Numbered from the stretch's first letter, positions 17,439 through 27,804 are shown. The stretch is DNA of 64,000 nt from an uncultured Gammaproteobacteria bacterium (GCA_937900515.1 CALCCU010000166.1:1-64000), one strand, 5' to 3'. A program made the numbers and translations. Notes: generated from the sequence alone by a model not told the origin.

Positions 17439-20400
17439 TTGAAACAACAAATACAACAGCTTGAACAATTACTTAAAGAAGCAATGTTAGCCGACCAGTT
17501 TCCACTACGTCGTCGCTTACAGAATCTACGTAGAAGTAAGGAGCTAAAGCAAGAACAGCTCAGCTCTGTTGAAAAGCAAATTACTAAGTCTGTCGAACTT
17601 AAGACCTTCAGACAAGCTAATCTGCCCAAACCAAGCTTTGAAAATGACTTACCTGTAATAGAGCGTCGTGAAGAGATTGCCAAGGCAATTTCAGAAAATC
17701 AGGTCATCGTACTAAGTGGTGAAACAGGCTCAGGTAAAACAACTCAGCTTCCTAAAATTTGCTTAGATCTTGGCCGTGGAGTTTCAGGTTTAATTGGTCA
17801 TACACAACCGCGCCGTATTGCTGCTCGCACAGTGGCAACACGTATTGCGGAAGAATTGAAATCGGAGCTGGGTGACTTAGTTGGTTATAAAGTTCGTTTT
17901 CACGATCAAGTTAAAGCCGATCGCAGTTATATCAAATTAATGACAGACGGTATTTTACTGGCTGAAACTCAAAATGATAAATTCCTCAATCAATATGACA
18001 CAATCATTATTGATGAAGCCCATGAACGCAGCCTTAATATCGACTTTTTGCTAGGTTACCTCAAACAGCTATTACCAAAACGTCCTGATTTAAAAGTTAT
18101 TATTACTTCAGCAACTATCGATACAGATCGATTTTCAAAACACTTTAATAATGCCAAAGTGATTGAAGTATCAGGCCGTACCTTCCCTGTTGAAGTCCGT
18201 TATCGACCTCCCGCAGGTGATGATGACGAGCAACGTGATTACGATATGGTTCGAGGTGTGGTGGAAGCCGTCGATGAGCTATGCAAAGAAGGTCAAGGTG
18301 ATGTATTAGTCTTTCTATCTGGTGAACGTGATATAAAAGATGTCTCAGAAGCTTTACGCCATCATCACCCTGCCAATACTGAAATATTACCGCTACTCGC
18401 ACGTCAGTCTGCCGTAGAACAAAACCGTGTATTTAAAACAGGATCACAAAAAAGGCGAATAGTACTTGCTACCAATGTGGCTGAAACATCATTGACGGTA
18501 CCCGGCATTAAATATGTCGTCGACCCTGGCTTTGCCCGTATTAGTCGTTATAGTGTTCGTAACAAAGTTCAACGGCTACCAATAGAGAAGATATCTCAAT
18601 CAAGTGCCAATCAGCGCTCAGGACGTTGTGGTCGTGTATCTGCAGGTATTGCTATTCGTCTATACGATGAAGATGATTATAAAAATAGACCAGATTTTAC
18701 TGATCCTGAAGTATTACGAACCAACTTAGCCTCCGTTATTCTACAGATGGCATCCTTGAAACTCGGTGATCCAAGCAAATTCCCATTTATTAACCCGCCA
18801 CCCGATAAAATGATAAATGACGGTTTCCGTCTCTTAGAAGAACTCGGCGCCGTTAATAAAAATAGAATGCTCACTGACGCTGGACGTCAACTTGCTAAGT
18901 TACCGATTGATCCGCGTATTGCACGTATGGTGCTTAGTGCTCAGCAGAGAAACTGTTTAACAGAAGTTCTGATTATAGCCAGTGCGCTCAGTATCCAAGA
19001 TCCACGTGAACGCCCAATGGATAAACAGCAAGCTGCTGATGAGGCTCATGCTAAATATAAAGATGAGCGTTCAGATTTTCTTGCCTTCTTGAAGCTATGG
19101 GCACTCTATCATGACAAGAAAAAACACCTAAGCCAGAATAAATTACGTAAATACTGCAAAGAAAATTTCTTATCATTTCTACGTCTACGTGAATGGCACG
19201 ATATTCATACACAATTACACGTTCAAATCACTCAAATGGGATTGAAGCCGAATAAAGTACCAGCCGAATATCAAGAACTACATCAGGCTTTACTATCTGG
19301 CTTATTGAGTAATATTGCAGTTAAAACAGATAAAACTGAGTACACAGGTACCCGAAACCTTAAGCTAAAAATTTTCCCGGGTTCAGCTCTACACAAAAAG
19401 GGTCCGAAATGGATCATGGCTGCAGAACTAGTTGAAACAGGACGGCTTTATTCACGGATTGTCGCCAAAATAGAACCAGAATGGATTGAACCTGTTGCTG
19501 GGGATTTAGTACGCAAACAATATTCTGATCCTCATTGGGAAAAGAAACCTGCCCAAGTCGTAGCGTTTGAACAAGTGTCTTTATATGGACTACCTATTGT
19601 CCCTAGACGTCGCGTGCACTTTGGCCCAATTGATCCCATTCTGTCACATGAGATATTTATCCGTGACGCACTAGTTCAAGGAGATTGGTTCTGCCGTGCG
19701 CCTTTCTTTAAACACAATATCGACCTAATACAAAGTATTGAACAACTTGAACAAAAATCACGCCGTCGTGATGTGTTAGTTGATGATGAAGTGCTATTCG
19801 AATTCTATAAAGCCCGTATTCCAGAACATATCATTAACGGTGCTGGCTTTGAAAAGTGGCGTAAAAAAGTCGAAAAAGAAACACCCAAATTATTATTCTT
19901 AGATCGTGATGATTTGATGAATCATCAGGCTGAACATGTCACAGACAATGCCTTCCCTGATCAAATGCTAGTCAACCTCGTTCCTCTCAAACTAGAGTAT
20001 CACTTCGAGCCAGGCAAACAGCATGATGGCATCACCCAATCTATTCCCTTATCCCTATTAAACCAAACTAATGCTGATCGTTATGAATGGTTAGTACCGG
20101 GATTACTACGTGATAAAGTCATTTTTCTAATTAAGAGCTTACCTAAATCTCAACGTCGCCATTTTATTCCAGTGCCTAACTTCGCTGATAAATGTCTCGC
20201 GAATATGTCTGCCGATATGGGTGCTTTATTACCAGTATTAAGTGAACAATTAAGAAAACTGACTGGTGTAGAAATAGCAATATCAGACTGGAACCTGAGT
20301 GAGCTTCCCACCTACCTTCAAATGAACTTTCGCTTATTAGATGAAGAAGGTCAGTTATTGGACGAAAGCCGTGACCTAGACTATTTAAAACAGCAATGGG

Positions 20401-21335
20401 CTACTGAAGCTGCTGCCAGTTTTAGGCAAATGCCAGATAGTGAGTTTGAACAAAAGGGTTTAACTTCATGGTCTTTCGAACAACTGCCTGAAAGTATCAC
20501 GCTACAACAAAATGGTTTAGAGATGACTGCCTATCCAGCCTTGGTTGATAAAGGTGATTCTGTTGACTTAACCCTGATGGATACACAAACCCAGGCCAGT
20601 GAATTTACAAAAAAAGGCTTACGTCGACTATTTATGTTGGCTCAAGCAGATTCCGTTAAGTACTTATATAAGCACTTGCCTGATATTCAAAGAATGTGTC
20701 TACATTATACTAATGTGCCCCCTGCGCCTTTTTCTGAAGACAGTGCAAATTCTAAGATAACACCTAGCGAGCAACTTAAAACAGATCTCATTGCTGTTGC
20801 ATTTGATCGCTGCTTCATATTTGATCAAGCTCCAATATTAAATAAAGCTGACTTCGAACAACGATTAGAAACTAAACGCAGTGAATTAATTTTGACAGCG
20901 ACTGAACTTGCAAAACAAGTAGCTAAACCATTGGCTGAATATCATGCCATAGCAAAACGTTTATCTGGAAAAATGCCAATTACGGCACTAAATGCAATCA
21001 AAGAAATTCGTGAACAACTCAACCACTTGCTCTATCAAGGTTTTGTTCATTCAACGCCTGATGAGGCTTTGAAGCGTCTACCTTTTTATTTCCAAGCTAT
21101 CGGCCATCGACTTGATAAAATTGGCTCAGATCCTATGAGAGATAAGCAGTGGATGCAAGAAGTCGCGCCTCACTGGCAGCGTTACCTATCTAATATAAAC
21201 AAAAATAATTCTGATGAATTTATTAAATATCGTTGGATGTTAGAAGAGTTTCGTATATCACTGTTTGCCCAAGGAATTAAAACAGCCTATCCAGTATCTG
21301 CCAAACGCTTAGTAAAGCAATGGGAACTTTGCTAA
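17439..21335 (+). CDS. hrpA: ATP-dependent RNA helicase HrpA
   Basis: GETGSGKTTQLPKICLDLGRG, DEAHERSLNIDFLLGYLK, ATNVAETSLTVPGIKYVVD, QRSGRCGRV; TTG start. Confidence 0.96.
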   Translation: MKQQIQQLEQLLKEAMLADQFPLRRRLQNLRRSKELKQEQLSSVEKQITKSVELKTFRQANLPKPSFENDLPVIERREEIAKAISENQVIVLSGETGSGKTTQLPKICLDLGRGVSGLIGHTQPRRIAARTVATRIAEELKSELGDLVGYKVRFHDQVKADRSYIKLMTDGILLAETQNDKFLNQYDTIIIDEAHERSLNIDFLLGYLKQLLPKRPDLKVIITSATIDTDRFSKHFNNAKVIEVSGRTFPVEVRYRPPAGDDDEQRDYDMVRGVVEAVDELCKEGQGDVLVFLSGERDIKDVSEALRHHHPANTEILPLLARQSAVEQNRVFKTGSQKRRIVLATNVAETSLTVPGIKYVVDPGFARISRYSVRNKVQRLPIEKISQSSANQRSGRCGRVSAGIAIRLYDEDDYKNRPDFTDPEVLRTNLASVILQMASLKLGDPSKFPFINPPPDKMINDGFRLLEELGAVNKNRMLTDAGRQLAKLPIDPRIARMVLSAQQRNCLTEVLIIASALSIQDPRERPMDKQQAADEAHAKYKDERSDFLAFLKLWALYHDKKKHLSQNKLRKYCKENFLSFLRLREWHDIHTQLHVQITQMGLKPNKVPAEYQELHQALLSGLLSNIAVKTDKTEYTGTRNLKLKIFPGSALHKKGPKWIMAAELVETGRLYSRIVAKIEPEWIEPVAGDLVRKQYSDPHWEKKPAQVVAFEQVSLYGLPIVPRRRVHFGPIDPILSHEIFIRDALVQGDWFCRAPFFKHNIDLIQSIEQLEQKSRRRDVLVDDEVLFEFYKARIPEHIINGAGFEKWRKKVEKETPKLLFLDRDDLMNHQAEHVTDNAFPDQMLVNLVPLKLEYHFEPGKQHDGITQSIPLSLLNQTNADRYEWLVPGLLRDKVIFLIKSLPKSQRRHFIPVPNFADKCLANMSADMGALLPVLSEQLRKLTGVEIAISDWNLSELPTYLQMNFRLLDEEGQLLDESRDLDYLKQQWATEAAASFRQMPDSEFEQKGLTSWSFEQLPESITLQQNGLEMTAYPALVDKGDSVDLTLMDTQTQASEFTKKGLRRLFMLAQADSVKYLYKHLPDIQRMCLHYTNVPPAPFSEDSANSKITPSEQLKTDLIAVAFDRCFIFDQAPILNKADFEQRLETKRSELILTATELAKQVAKPLAEYHAIAKRLSGKMPITALNAIKEIREQLNHLLYQGFVHSTPDEALKRLPFYFQAIGHRLDKIGSDPMRDKQWMQEVAPHWQRYLSNINKNNSDEFIKYRWMLEEFRISLFAQGIKTAYPVSAKRLVKQWELC

Positions 21336-21520
21336 CCTCCTTCCTCCCTCCAATTTTTAAAATGCTGGCATAGTAAATGCTTTTTGCTTTTCATGCGTCA
21401 TAAAGATGTCGCGTTATGACGCTTAACTTAAAATTTACATTGCTACGTTTCACTACATTTATTGACATTGCCTACTAGCTAACAGTGATTAGCTAAACGA
21501 TGTTGATTCAGGAGAACAAC

Positions 21521-22399
21521 ATGGAAGCTATAGTACACGACGATAACCTTTACAGCGCACCTGCGCAGGATCTTGCCTCACCATTTCCCCAGTTAAAAAC
21601 TCATTATGACGAGAAATATAAAGTCGGTTGGTTTTTAATGGATAGTGAGCCAAGGCCTTGTTTTACCCCAACGTTATTAAACAGTATTTCACATTATTTT
21701 GAATCCGTTAAAAGTGAAATGATCGAGACAAATAATCAAAAGTATGACTTTCTTGTACTAGACTCAAATATTGATGGTGTATTTAACCTAGGTGGTGATC
21801 TAAATTTATTTGCCTCCAAAATATTAGAAGGCAATCGTGAAGCCCTACTAAACTATGCTGTCAGCTGTATCGATGTCTTATACGCGAATATGACTCACCT
21901 TGATACAGAGTTAACGACCATTGCATTAGTCAAAGGAGATGCTCTTGGTGGTGGATTTGAGGCCGCACTCTCAAGCAATGTCCTTATTGCAGAGCGTGGT
22001 GTGAAAATGGGCTTACCCGAGGTTTTATTTAATTTATTCCCAGGAATGGGGGCTTTTTCATTGCTATCACGAAAGATCGGCACAGCTCTAGCAGAAGAAA
22101 TGATAATGTCAGGTAAGACCTACAGCTCTGATGAATTATTTAAACTAGGTGTTGTCGATATTCTTGCCGAGCAAGGTGAAGCTGAAATTGCTTTACTCTC
22201 ATATATAAAGTCACGTAACAGAAGTGCCAATAGCTACACTGCAATGCAAAAAGTGAAAGATCGTTGCAATACTATCAGTTATCAAGAGCTTATTGATATC
22301 ACCCATATATGGGTTGATGCGGCTCTAAAGTTAACAAAAAAAGACCTTCGAATGATCAATCGATTAGTGAAAAGACAAAGTCTAAATGCTAATGCCTAA
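21521..22399 (+). CDS. rpfF: DSF synthase RpfF-like crotonase
   Basis: GVFNLGGDLNLF, VKGDALGGGFEAALSSNVLIAERGVKMGLPEVLFNLFPGMGAFS keeps both catalytic-type Glu (FEAAL, LPEV); ITHIWVDAALKL; RBS AGGAG before MEAIVHDD. Confidence 0.88.
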   Translation: MEAIVHDDNLYSAPAQDLASPFPQLKTHYDEKYKVGWFLMDSEPRPCFTPTLLNSISHYFESVKSEMIETNNQKYDFLVLDSNIDGVFNLGGDLNLFASKILEGNREALLNYAVSCIDVLYANMTHLDTELTTIALVKGDALGGGFEAALSSNVLIAERGVKMGLPEVLFNLFPGMGAFSLLSRKIGTALAEEMIMSGKTYSSDELFKLGVVDILAEQGEAEIALLSYIKSRNRSANSYTAMQKVKDRCNTISYQELIDITHIWVDAALKLTKKDLRMINRLVKRQSLNANA

Positions 22400-22404
22400 G
22401 CTCG

Positions 22405-24951
22405 TTAATTATTAGGTTTAAGATCAAATTGACTACTCTGTAAGCTTTCCTCTATCGACTCTATAGTTGTGAGGAAAGCATGTTCAATTTGAGCACTTAA
22501 CTCCATGATGGAATTGCTATTCACATCATAGGGTTTTAATTGTTCGGCTTGTACACATAAATCAACTAATTTAGTTGCTCCAAGTTCAGCAGCTGAGCCC
22601 TTCAGTGCATGTACACTTTCACGAAAATTCAGATAATCATCTTTGGCAGCCGTTTGAATAATCGACACATGTTTCATACCATCTTGCTTGAAGCCCATAA
22701 CTAATTGCGATATAAATTTATCGCCGCCACCAAGCAGCGCTAATTCAGACAAAATATCGTTCTCAGCCCACTGACTACTCTTACCGTCATTACGGTTAAT
22801 CTCTTTTCGCTCATTTTTTTCTCTAGTCAGCGAGGAGGTCAATATAGAAATTTGTTCTAATAAGTTATTTGAGTCCAACGGTTTGGTTAAGAATATAGAA
22901 GCGCCAGCATCTAGGCAGTTTTGTTTTGCTTCAGGCGTTGCATCTGCAGTCAACATAATGACAGGAATAGTGCCTAAGTTCATGAACTGCATTGCTTGCA
23001 ATACTTCAATCCCAGTTAACTCAGGCAAATTCATATCTAAAATTAACAAATCAATTTTATCTAAATTATGTGTAAATGCATCCAGTGCTTTCTCGCCATC
23101 ATTTACGACAGTACATTTATAACCTGCGTTTTGTAATACACCTTCTAACACTTGCTGATTCACTCTATTATCTTCAGCAATAAGAATATTTAATGGAGAG
23201 GTAGCTTTGTTCTGAGAAAATTTAGCCAAGCTAACGACTTTATCACTCTCAAATTGTGCGGTTTCAGCAGCATGAATTGCATTAAAAAGTAATCGAGAAT
23301 CTTCTAAATCATATAACTCTGAGATATACAATTGGCTAAAGTTTGAACGAATGGTTTTTAATCCCTTTGAATGAATTAAAACTAATGCTAGATGCTCTAA
23401 ACTAGGCTCTGTTCGAATCATTTGAGCAAAATTTTCTGGGCCAATATCCTCTATACACGACTCTTCTACTAATAAGGTTTGATATTCATTACCATCTTCA
23501 ACGCCAGACATGAGTAAAGAAAATGCTCTTGCCGATGAGGAGGCCCAGTCATAAGATAGATTCCATATATCGAATGTTGGACTGATCTTTTTAACGGTTT
23601 CATTTTGTGTTAACAATAATATTTTTTTATTCGTCAAAGGCAAATTCTCAATAGACAAATTAGTAAATGGAACTTCAAACCAAAAGGTACTTCCCTGATT
23701 TTTTTTACTTTCTAGACCAATATCTCCGCCCAATAAGTGGACAAGTTCTTTCGAGATAGTTGTACCAAGTCCCGTACCAGCAACATCATTATTATTGGTC
23801 GTATTAGCTTGGGTGAAGTCATCGAAAATTATCTCGATTTCATCATAAGTTAAACCAATTCCCGAGTCCTGTATTTCAAAGCGAATTAGCGATTTATCAG
23901 TCTGTATTGTCTGATCTACAGGAAATATTGAGACTTTCACCCAGCCTTCATCAGTAAACTTTATGGCATTTCCGATTAAGTTTACCAAGATCTGACGCAA
24001 ATGTTGCGGATCACCTTGTAAAGAAAATGGTGTGGCAGGATCGATATAACATGAAACCGTTAGATTCTTTTCCTCTCCCATTGGGGCTTGTATCATAACA
24101 ATTGTGTTGACCAGCTGATACAAATCAAATTGTTCGTCAGCTATAACTATCTTCCCTGCTTCAATTTTGGATATATCCAGTACATTTTCGATCAAGCTAA
24201 GTAGCGATTTTGCCGAAGACTTCATGATATTTACGTATTCAGACTGCTGACGATTAAGCTCCGTCTTACTCAATAAATCAGCCATCCCCGTAACACCATT
24301 GAGTGGCGTACGTAACTCATGTGACATATTGGCTAGAAATCTACTCTTTGCTTCATTAGCTTCTTTAGCACTCGCAATTGCAGCGTGTAACTTCTTAATC
24401 AGGAATGAGGTATACAGAGGTACAATTAAAAGTACCAGAAGTAAGCTTACTGCAATCTCACTCCGCTCTATTCCTTGCCAATAGTCCGAAAATAGTAATG
24501 CAGAACTAAAACCGAGCAAGCCAACTGCCAATGAGAAATGTAGGTATCTCGTACCATAACGAAAGCCATTACCCAATATAACCCATAGGTAAAAAACAAA
24601 CATGAAGACACTTTCTTGACCAGCAAAATAAGTTAAAAAAGATAATGAAACAATATCTAACAGTATTCCGGCTATACGACGGAGAGGAGAAGAAACCGGA
24701 TTAATAATAATCGCTGTGACGATTAATATGGCACCTAAAAAGAATATGAATGCAACAAGGCTAGGACTAGAAAAAAACTTTTCTACCAATGTTTCATTTT
24801 TCTGCCAAGGTAAGCAGAAGTAAATAGCAATAGCAAAGGCAAGAGTAACCCTAATGTGAAGTGCTTGCTCAACCTCAGAATCTCTTACTTGGTCTAACCG
24901 CTGCTTTATTTTGGCAAAAAATGAAGCATTTTTATTCTGGGTTTCAGGCAT
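22405..24951 (-). CDS. rpfC: RpfC-like hybrid sensor histidine kinase (TM-HisKA-HATPase-REC-Hpt)
   Basis: N-terminal hydrophobic segments; NMSHELRTPLNG, GTGLGTTISKELV, LLILDMNLPELTG, HALKGSAAELGA Hpt. Confidence 0.87.
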   Translation of the reverse strand: MPETQNKNASFFAKIKQRLDQVRDSEVEQALHIRVTLAFAIAIYFCLPWQKNETLVEKFFSSPSLVAFIFFLGAILIVTAIIINPVSSPLRRIAGILLDIVSLSFLTYFAGQESVFMFVFYLWVILGNGFRYGTRYLHFSLAVGLLGFSSALLFSDYWQGIERSEIAVSLLLVLLIVPLYTSFLIKKLHAAIASAKEANEAKSRFLANMSHELRTPLNGVTGMADLLSKTELNRQQSEYVNIMKSSAKSLLSLIENVLDISKIEAGKIVIADEQFDLYQLVNTIVMIQAPMGEEKNLTVSCYIDPATPFSLQGDPQHLRQILVNLIGNAIKFTDEGWVKVSIFPVDQTIQTDKSLIRFEIQDSGIGLTYDEIEIIFDDFTQANTTNNNDVAGTGLGTTISKELVHLLGGDIGLESKKNQGSTFWFEVPFTNLSIENLPLTNKKILLLTQNETVKKISPTFDIWNLSYDWASSSARAFSLLMSGVEDGNEYQTLLVEESCIEDIGPENFAQMIRTEPSLEHLALVLIHSKGLKTIRSNFSQLYISELYDLEDSRLLFNAIHAAETAQFESDKVVSLAKFSQNKATSPLNILIAEDNRVNQQVLEGVLQNAGYKCTVVNDGEKALDAFTHNLDKIDLLILDMNLPELTGIEVLQAMQFMNLGTIPVIMLTADATPEAKQNCLDAGASIFLTKPLDSNNLLEQISILTSSLTREKNERKEINRNDGKSSQWAENDILSELALLGGGDKFISQLVMGFKQDGMKHVSIIQTAAKDDYLNFRESVHALKGSAAELGATKLVDLCVQAEQLKPYDVNSNSIMELSAQIEHAFLTTIESIEESLQSSQFDLKPNN

Positions 24952-24975
24952 CTCTTTTTTCTCAATATAACTATC

Positions 24976-26091
24976 CTAGTCGTCAGAATACTTACTTCTA
25001 ATTAAATTTACATCATCTAATCTGTTTAAAAAAGCTTCAACGCATAATGGGTCTAAGTGTGTGCCTGACTGTTCTTTTATATAAGCAACGGCATCTTCAT
25101 GAGACCATGCCCGTTTATAAGGCCTGACTGACACAAGCGCATCATAGACATCGGCAACCGCTACAACTCTAGCAATAAATGGAATTTGCTCACCTTTTAA
25201 ACCATTTGGGTAACCACTACCATCCACTCTTTCATGATGGTTAAGTGCTATTTCAGCACCTATTTTCATATATTTTGAACTACTTGAAGATAGAATTTCA
25301 TGACCTATCTTCGAATGGGTTGTAATAACTTCCCATTCATCTGCATCCAATTTACCATTCTTGAGCAACACAGAATCAGGAATACCGATTTTTCCAATAT
25401 CATGCATTGGTGCCGCATATTCCAAATCAATACACTCTTCCGGAGTCAATTTTCCTGTTTCTTCGGCAATAATTCGTGAATACTTAGCCATACGAATCAC
25501 ATGGTTCCCCGTCCCTTCATCACGGTATTCACCTGCTTTTGCAAGACATAGAAGCGCTTCTCTTTCCCGTTGAACTATTTGTTGCGTTGCTAATTCGACC
25601 TGTCTTGCTAACCAGTCAGCACGATCCTGAATGATGAGATGTTGTTCATGTAGTTTTAATAAATTTCTACACGTTGTTCTACACTCAATCTGATCCATTG
25701 GTCTGTTTAAAAATGCTGAGGCACCTGCTTCTAAAGCTTCATAACGAACCGCCTTCTCACTGTTAACGCTTACCATAATAATTGGCACATTTTCGTATTC
25801 AGGTTTAGAGCGAATTTCTGTTATCACTTCAATGCCATTCATATCAGGCATAAGGTAATCTGTGACAATTAAATCTGCGGAATGACTATCAAGCCAACTT
25901 AACGCTAAGGCTGGTTCAGAAAAAGCAATAACAGAGATATTTTCAGCAATTTGAATAATGATTTTTTCTAGAATAGATCTACCTGTGGATTGATCATCAA
26001 TAATCACAACATAGCGCTTATCTTTAATCACTCTCCTTCTCCTTGCCCGTTCATACGTATCCAAATTATCATTACTACTCACTAAAAACAT
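24976..26091 (-). CDS. rpfG: RpfG-like response regulator with HD-GYP c-di-GMP phosphodiesterase domain
   Basis: VVIIDDQSTGRSILEKI, DLIVTDYLMPDMNG; HDIGKIGIPDSVL, NHHERVDGSGYPNGLKGEQIP. Confidence 0.92.
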   Translation of the reverse strand: MFLVSSNDNLDTYERARRRRVIKDKRYVVIIDDQSTGRSILEKIIIQIAENISVIAFSEPALALSWLDSHSADLIVTDYLMPDMNGIEVITEIRSKPEYENVPIIMVSVNSEKAVRYEALEAGASAFLNRPMDQIECRTTCRNLLKLHEQHLIIQDRADWLARQVELATQQIVQREREALLCLAKAGEYRDEGTGNHVIRMAKYSRIIAEETGKLTPEECIDLEYAAPMHDIGKIGIPDSVLLKNGKLDADEWEVITTHSKIGHEILSSSSSKYMKIGAEIALNHHERVDGSGYPNGLKGEQIPFIARVVAVADVYDALVSVRPYKRAWSHEDAVAYIKEQSGTHLDPLCVEAFLNRLDDVNLIRSKYSDD

Positions 26092-26255
26092 CTTCCTTCT
26101 GAATTTCTGAAATTTACATCATGTTACTCAGAAACTCACTCGTCACAAATAGTAAACAGTCCTTAATCGTTCACTCACGCCAATATCATACCTAAATACT
26201 GTGAGATACATACATCATTGATAAGACAGTGTGATGTAAATCAAATATTCATTCT

Positions 26256-26290
26256 ATTCAGTTTTGGTTCATCTAGGTTTCGCTAATCTG
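26256..26290 (+). promoter_or_regulatory. Direct-repeat promoter motif, copy 1
   Basis: ATTCAGTTTTGGTTCATCTAGGTTTCGCTAATCTG; TTCA repeats 11 bp apart; 25 of 35 positions shared with copy 2. Confidence 0.5.
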
Positions 26291-26322
26291 TGCCTAACAG
26301 TCATCACAAAAGGAGCACTGTC

Positions 26323-26868
26323 ATGAATAAAACATTAATCGCAGTAGGTATAGCATCATTGTTAAGTTTATCTTCAATGAATAGTTTTGCAGGTAAGCAT
26401 CATCGACATAATAATAGTTTTGAAGATACAGCCCGTGTTGTCGATGTAGAACCACTTTATACAAACGTACGTGTCGCATCCCCCTACCGAGACTGCTATA
26501 AACAGCCCCATCATCGTGAAAGTAACTCACAAAACCAATCTTATACAGGCACTATTGCTGGCGGAATTATCGGTGGTGTAGTTGGCAATCAATTTGGCGG
26601 CGGCAGCGGTAAAAAAATTATGACGGCAGCTGGAGCATTATTAGGTGGTTCAGTAGGTCGTGATCTTACTTATCAGAATTCTTCTCATAGAAATACTTAT
26701 AGAGAACAGTGTCATGTTTCCAAACGTTACCACCAAGAAAAGCGTATTAATGGCTATCTCGTAACCTATAAGTACAAAGGGCAACGATACACAACAGAAA
26801 TGGATCAGCGACCAGGAAAGAGAATTCCAGTTCAAGTGTCAGTAAGACCATCACACTCTTACTATTAA
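26323..26868 (+). CDS. Glycine-zipper 2TM domain exported protein
   Basis: Signal peptide; GTIAGGIIGGVVGNQFGGGSGKKIMTAAGALLGGSVGRDL. Confidence 0.88.
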   Translation: MNKTLIAVGIASLLSLSSMNSFAGKHHRHNNSFEDTARVVDVEPLYTNVRVASPYRDCYKQPHHRESNSQNQSYTGTIAGGIIGGVVGNQFGGGSGKKIMTAAGALLGGSVGRDLTYQNSSHRNTYREQCHVSKRYHQEKRINGYLVTYKYKGQRYTTEMDQRPGKRIPVQVSVRPSHSYY

Positions 26869-26886
26869 ATAGCATGAAAGATTTAC

Positions 26887-26921
26887 ATTCAGTTTCTGTT
26901 CATCTTTGGATTGCTAGAGTG
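26887..26921 (+). promoter_or_regulatory. Direct-repeat promoter motif, copy 2
   Basis: ATTCAGTTTCTGTTCATCTTTGGATTGCTAGAGTG upstream of the c-type cytochrome gene. Confidence 0.5.
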
Positions 26922-26992
26922 TATTCGAACGGGCTAATTCCGCCTGACATCATTATTAATTAAAGTTAAAACCTTTAGTCTTAGGAGAGAAA

Positions 26993-27406
26993 ATGAAATT
27001 ACATAATAAATTAATCATGCTTGCTAGTGCCGCTACCTTGACATTTGGAGCATTCACACTACCTGCTTATGCAGATGAAGCGCCCTACACAGTAACTAAT
27101 GGCAATGAATTAGATGCTGATAGTTATAAAGGTTTTAAACTATATCGCAACTGGTGTGCTCGTTGTCATGGTACTTACGGTCAAGGTATGGTCGGTCCTA
27201 ACCTTGCTGACAGTTTGAATGTAATTTCTAAAGAAGAATTCTTTCAGACCGTAGAGAATGGAAAATCAGGCACAATCGGTAGCATGCCCGCTTGGAAAGC
27301 AAATGTAAAAGTAATGGAAGGACGTGAAAAATTATATTCCTACCTAAAAGCACGTGCAGACGGCGCAATCGGTGTTGAAAAGCCTAAAAAATCTAAAAAT
27401 AAATAA
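26993..27406 (+). CDS. c-type cytochrome (monoheme)
   Basis: Signal peptide; CARCHGTYGQGMVGPNL; SMPAWK Met ligand. Confidence 0.92.
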   Translation: MKLHNKLIMLASAATLTFGAFTLPAYADEAPYTVTNGNELDADSYKGFKLYRNWCARCHGTYGQGMVGPNLADSLNVISKEEFFQTVENGKSGTIGSMPAWKANVKVMEGREKLYSYLKARADGAIGVEKPKKSKNK

Positions 27407-27416
27407 GGTATAAGTT

Positions 27417-27449
27417 GCAAGCTCTTCACAGAATTAATGAAGAGCTTGC
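27417..27449. terminator. Strong 12-bp stem-loop downstream of the cytochrome gene
   Basis: GCAAGCTCTTCA-CAGAATTAA-TGAAGAGCTTGC; T-tract weak. Confidence 0.6.
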
Positions 27450-27502
27450 ACTCTTATTTGATACCATTAGAATATAAAATCCACGGAGACAAAGGTTAAA
27501 TT

Positions 27503-27796
27503 ATGCAGTTCATTCGGTATCTAACAATAAGCCTACTGCTTACATTACCTATTTTTAGCCAAGCCAACCACCTAGCCGATGACATTGAACCAGGGGATGG
27601 TGTCAATGAGATTCAACTCCCTCTAACAAAACAATCAGCAGCAGAACTAATCAGAGTAGAATCAAACGGTAAGATATTATCTGTTGATGAACAGATGCAC
27701 AAGGGTAAGAAAATATTCAAAATCAAAGTGATACATGACGGCGGTAAGATACAATACTATCGACTAGACCCAACTACTGCACACCCCCCTCATTAA
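27503..27796 (+). CDS. PepSY-domain-like small exported protein
   Basis: Signal peptide; AAELIRVESNGKILSVDEQMHKGKKIFKIKVIHDGGKIQYYRLDPTT. Confidence 0.75.
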   Translation: MQFIRYLTISLLLTLPIFSQANHLADDIEPGDGVNEIQLPLTKQSAAELIRVESNGKILSVDEQMHKGKKIFKIKVIHDGGKIQYYRLDPTTAHPPH

Positions 27797-27804
27797 GGGT
27801 AATC

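Noticed and set aside
17439-17441. TTG start of hrpA as an unusual initiation
   Set aside because: TTG is an accepted bacterial start and the N-terminus length fits HrpA; not notable enough.
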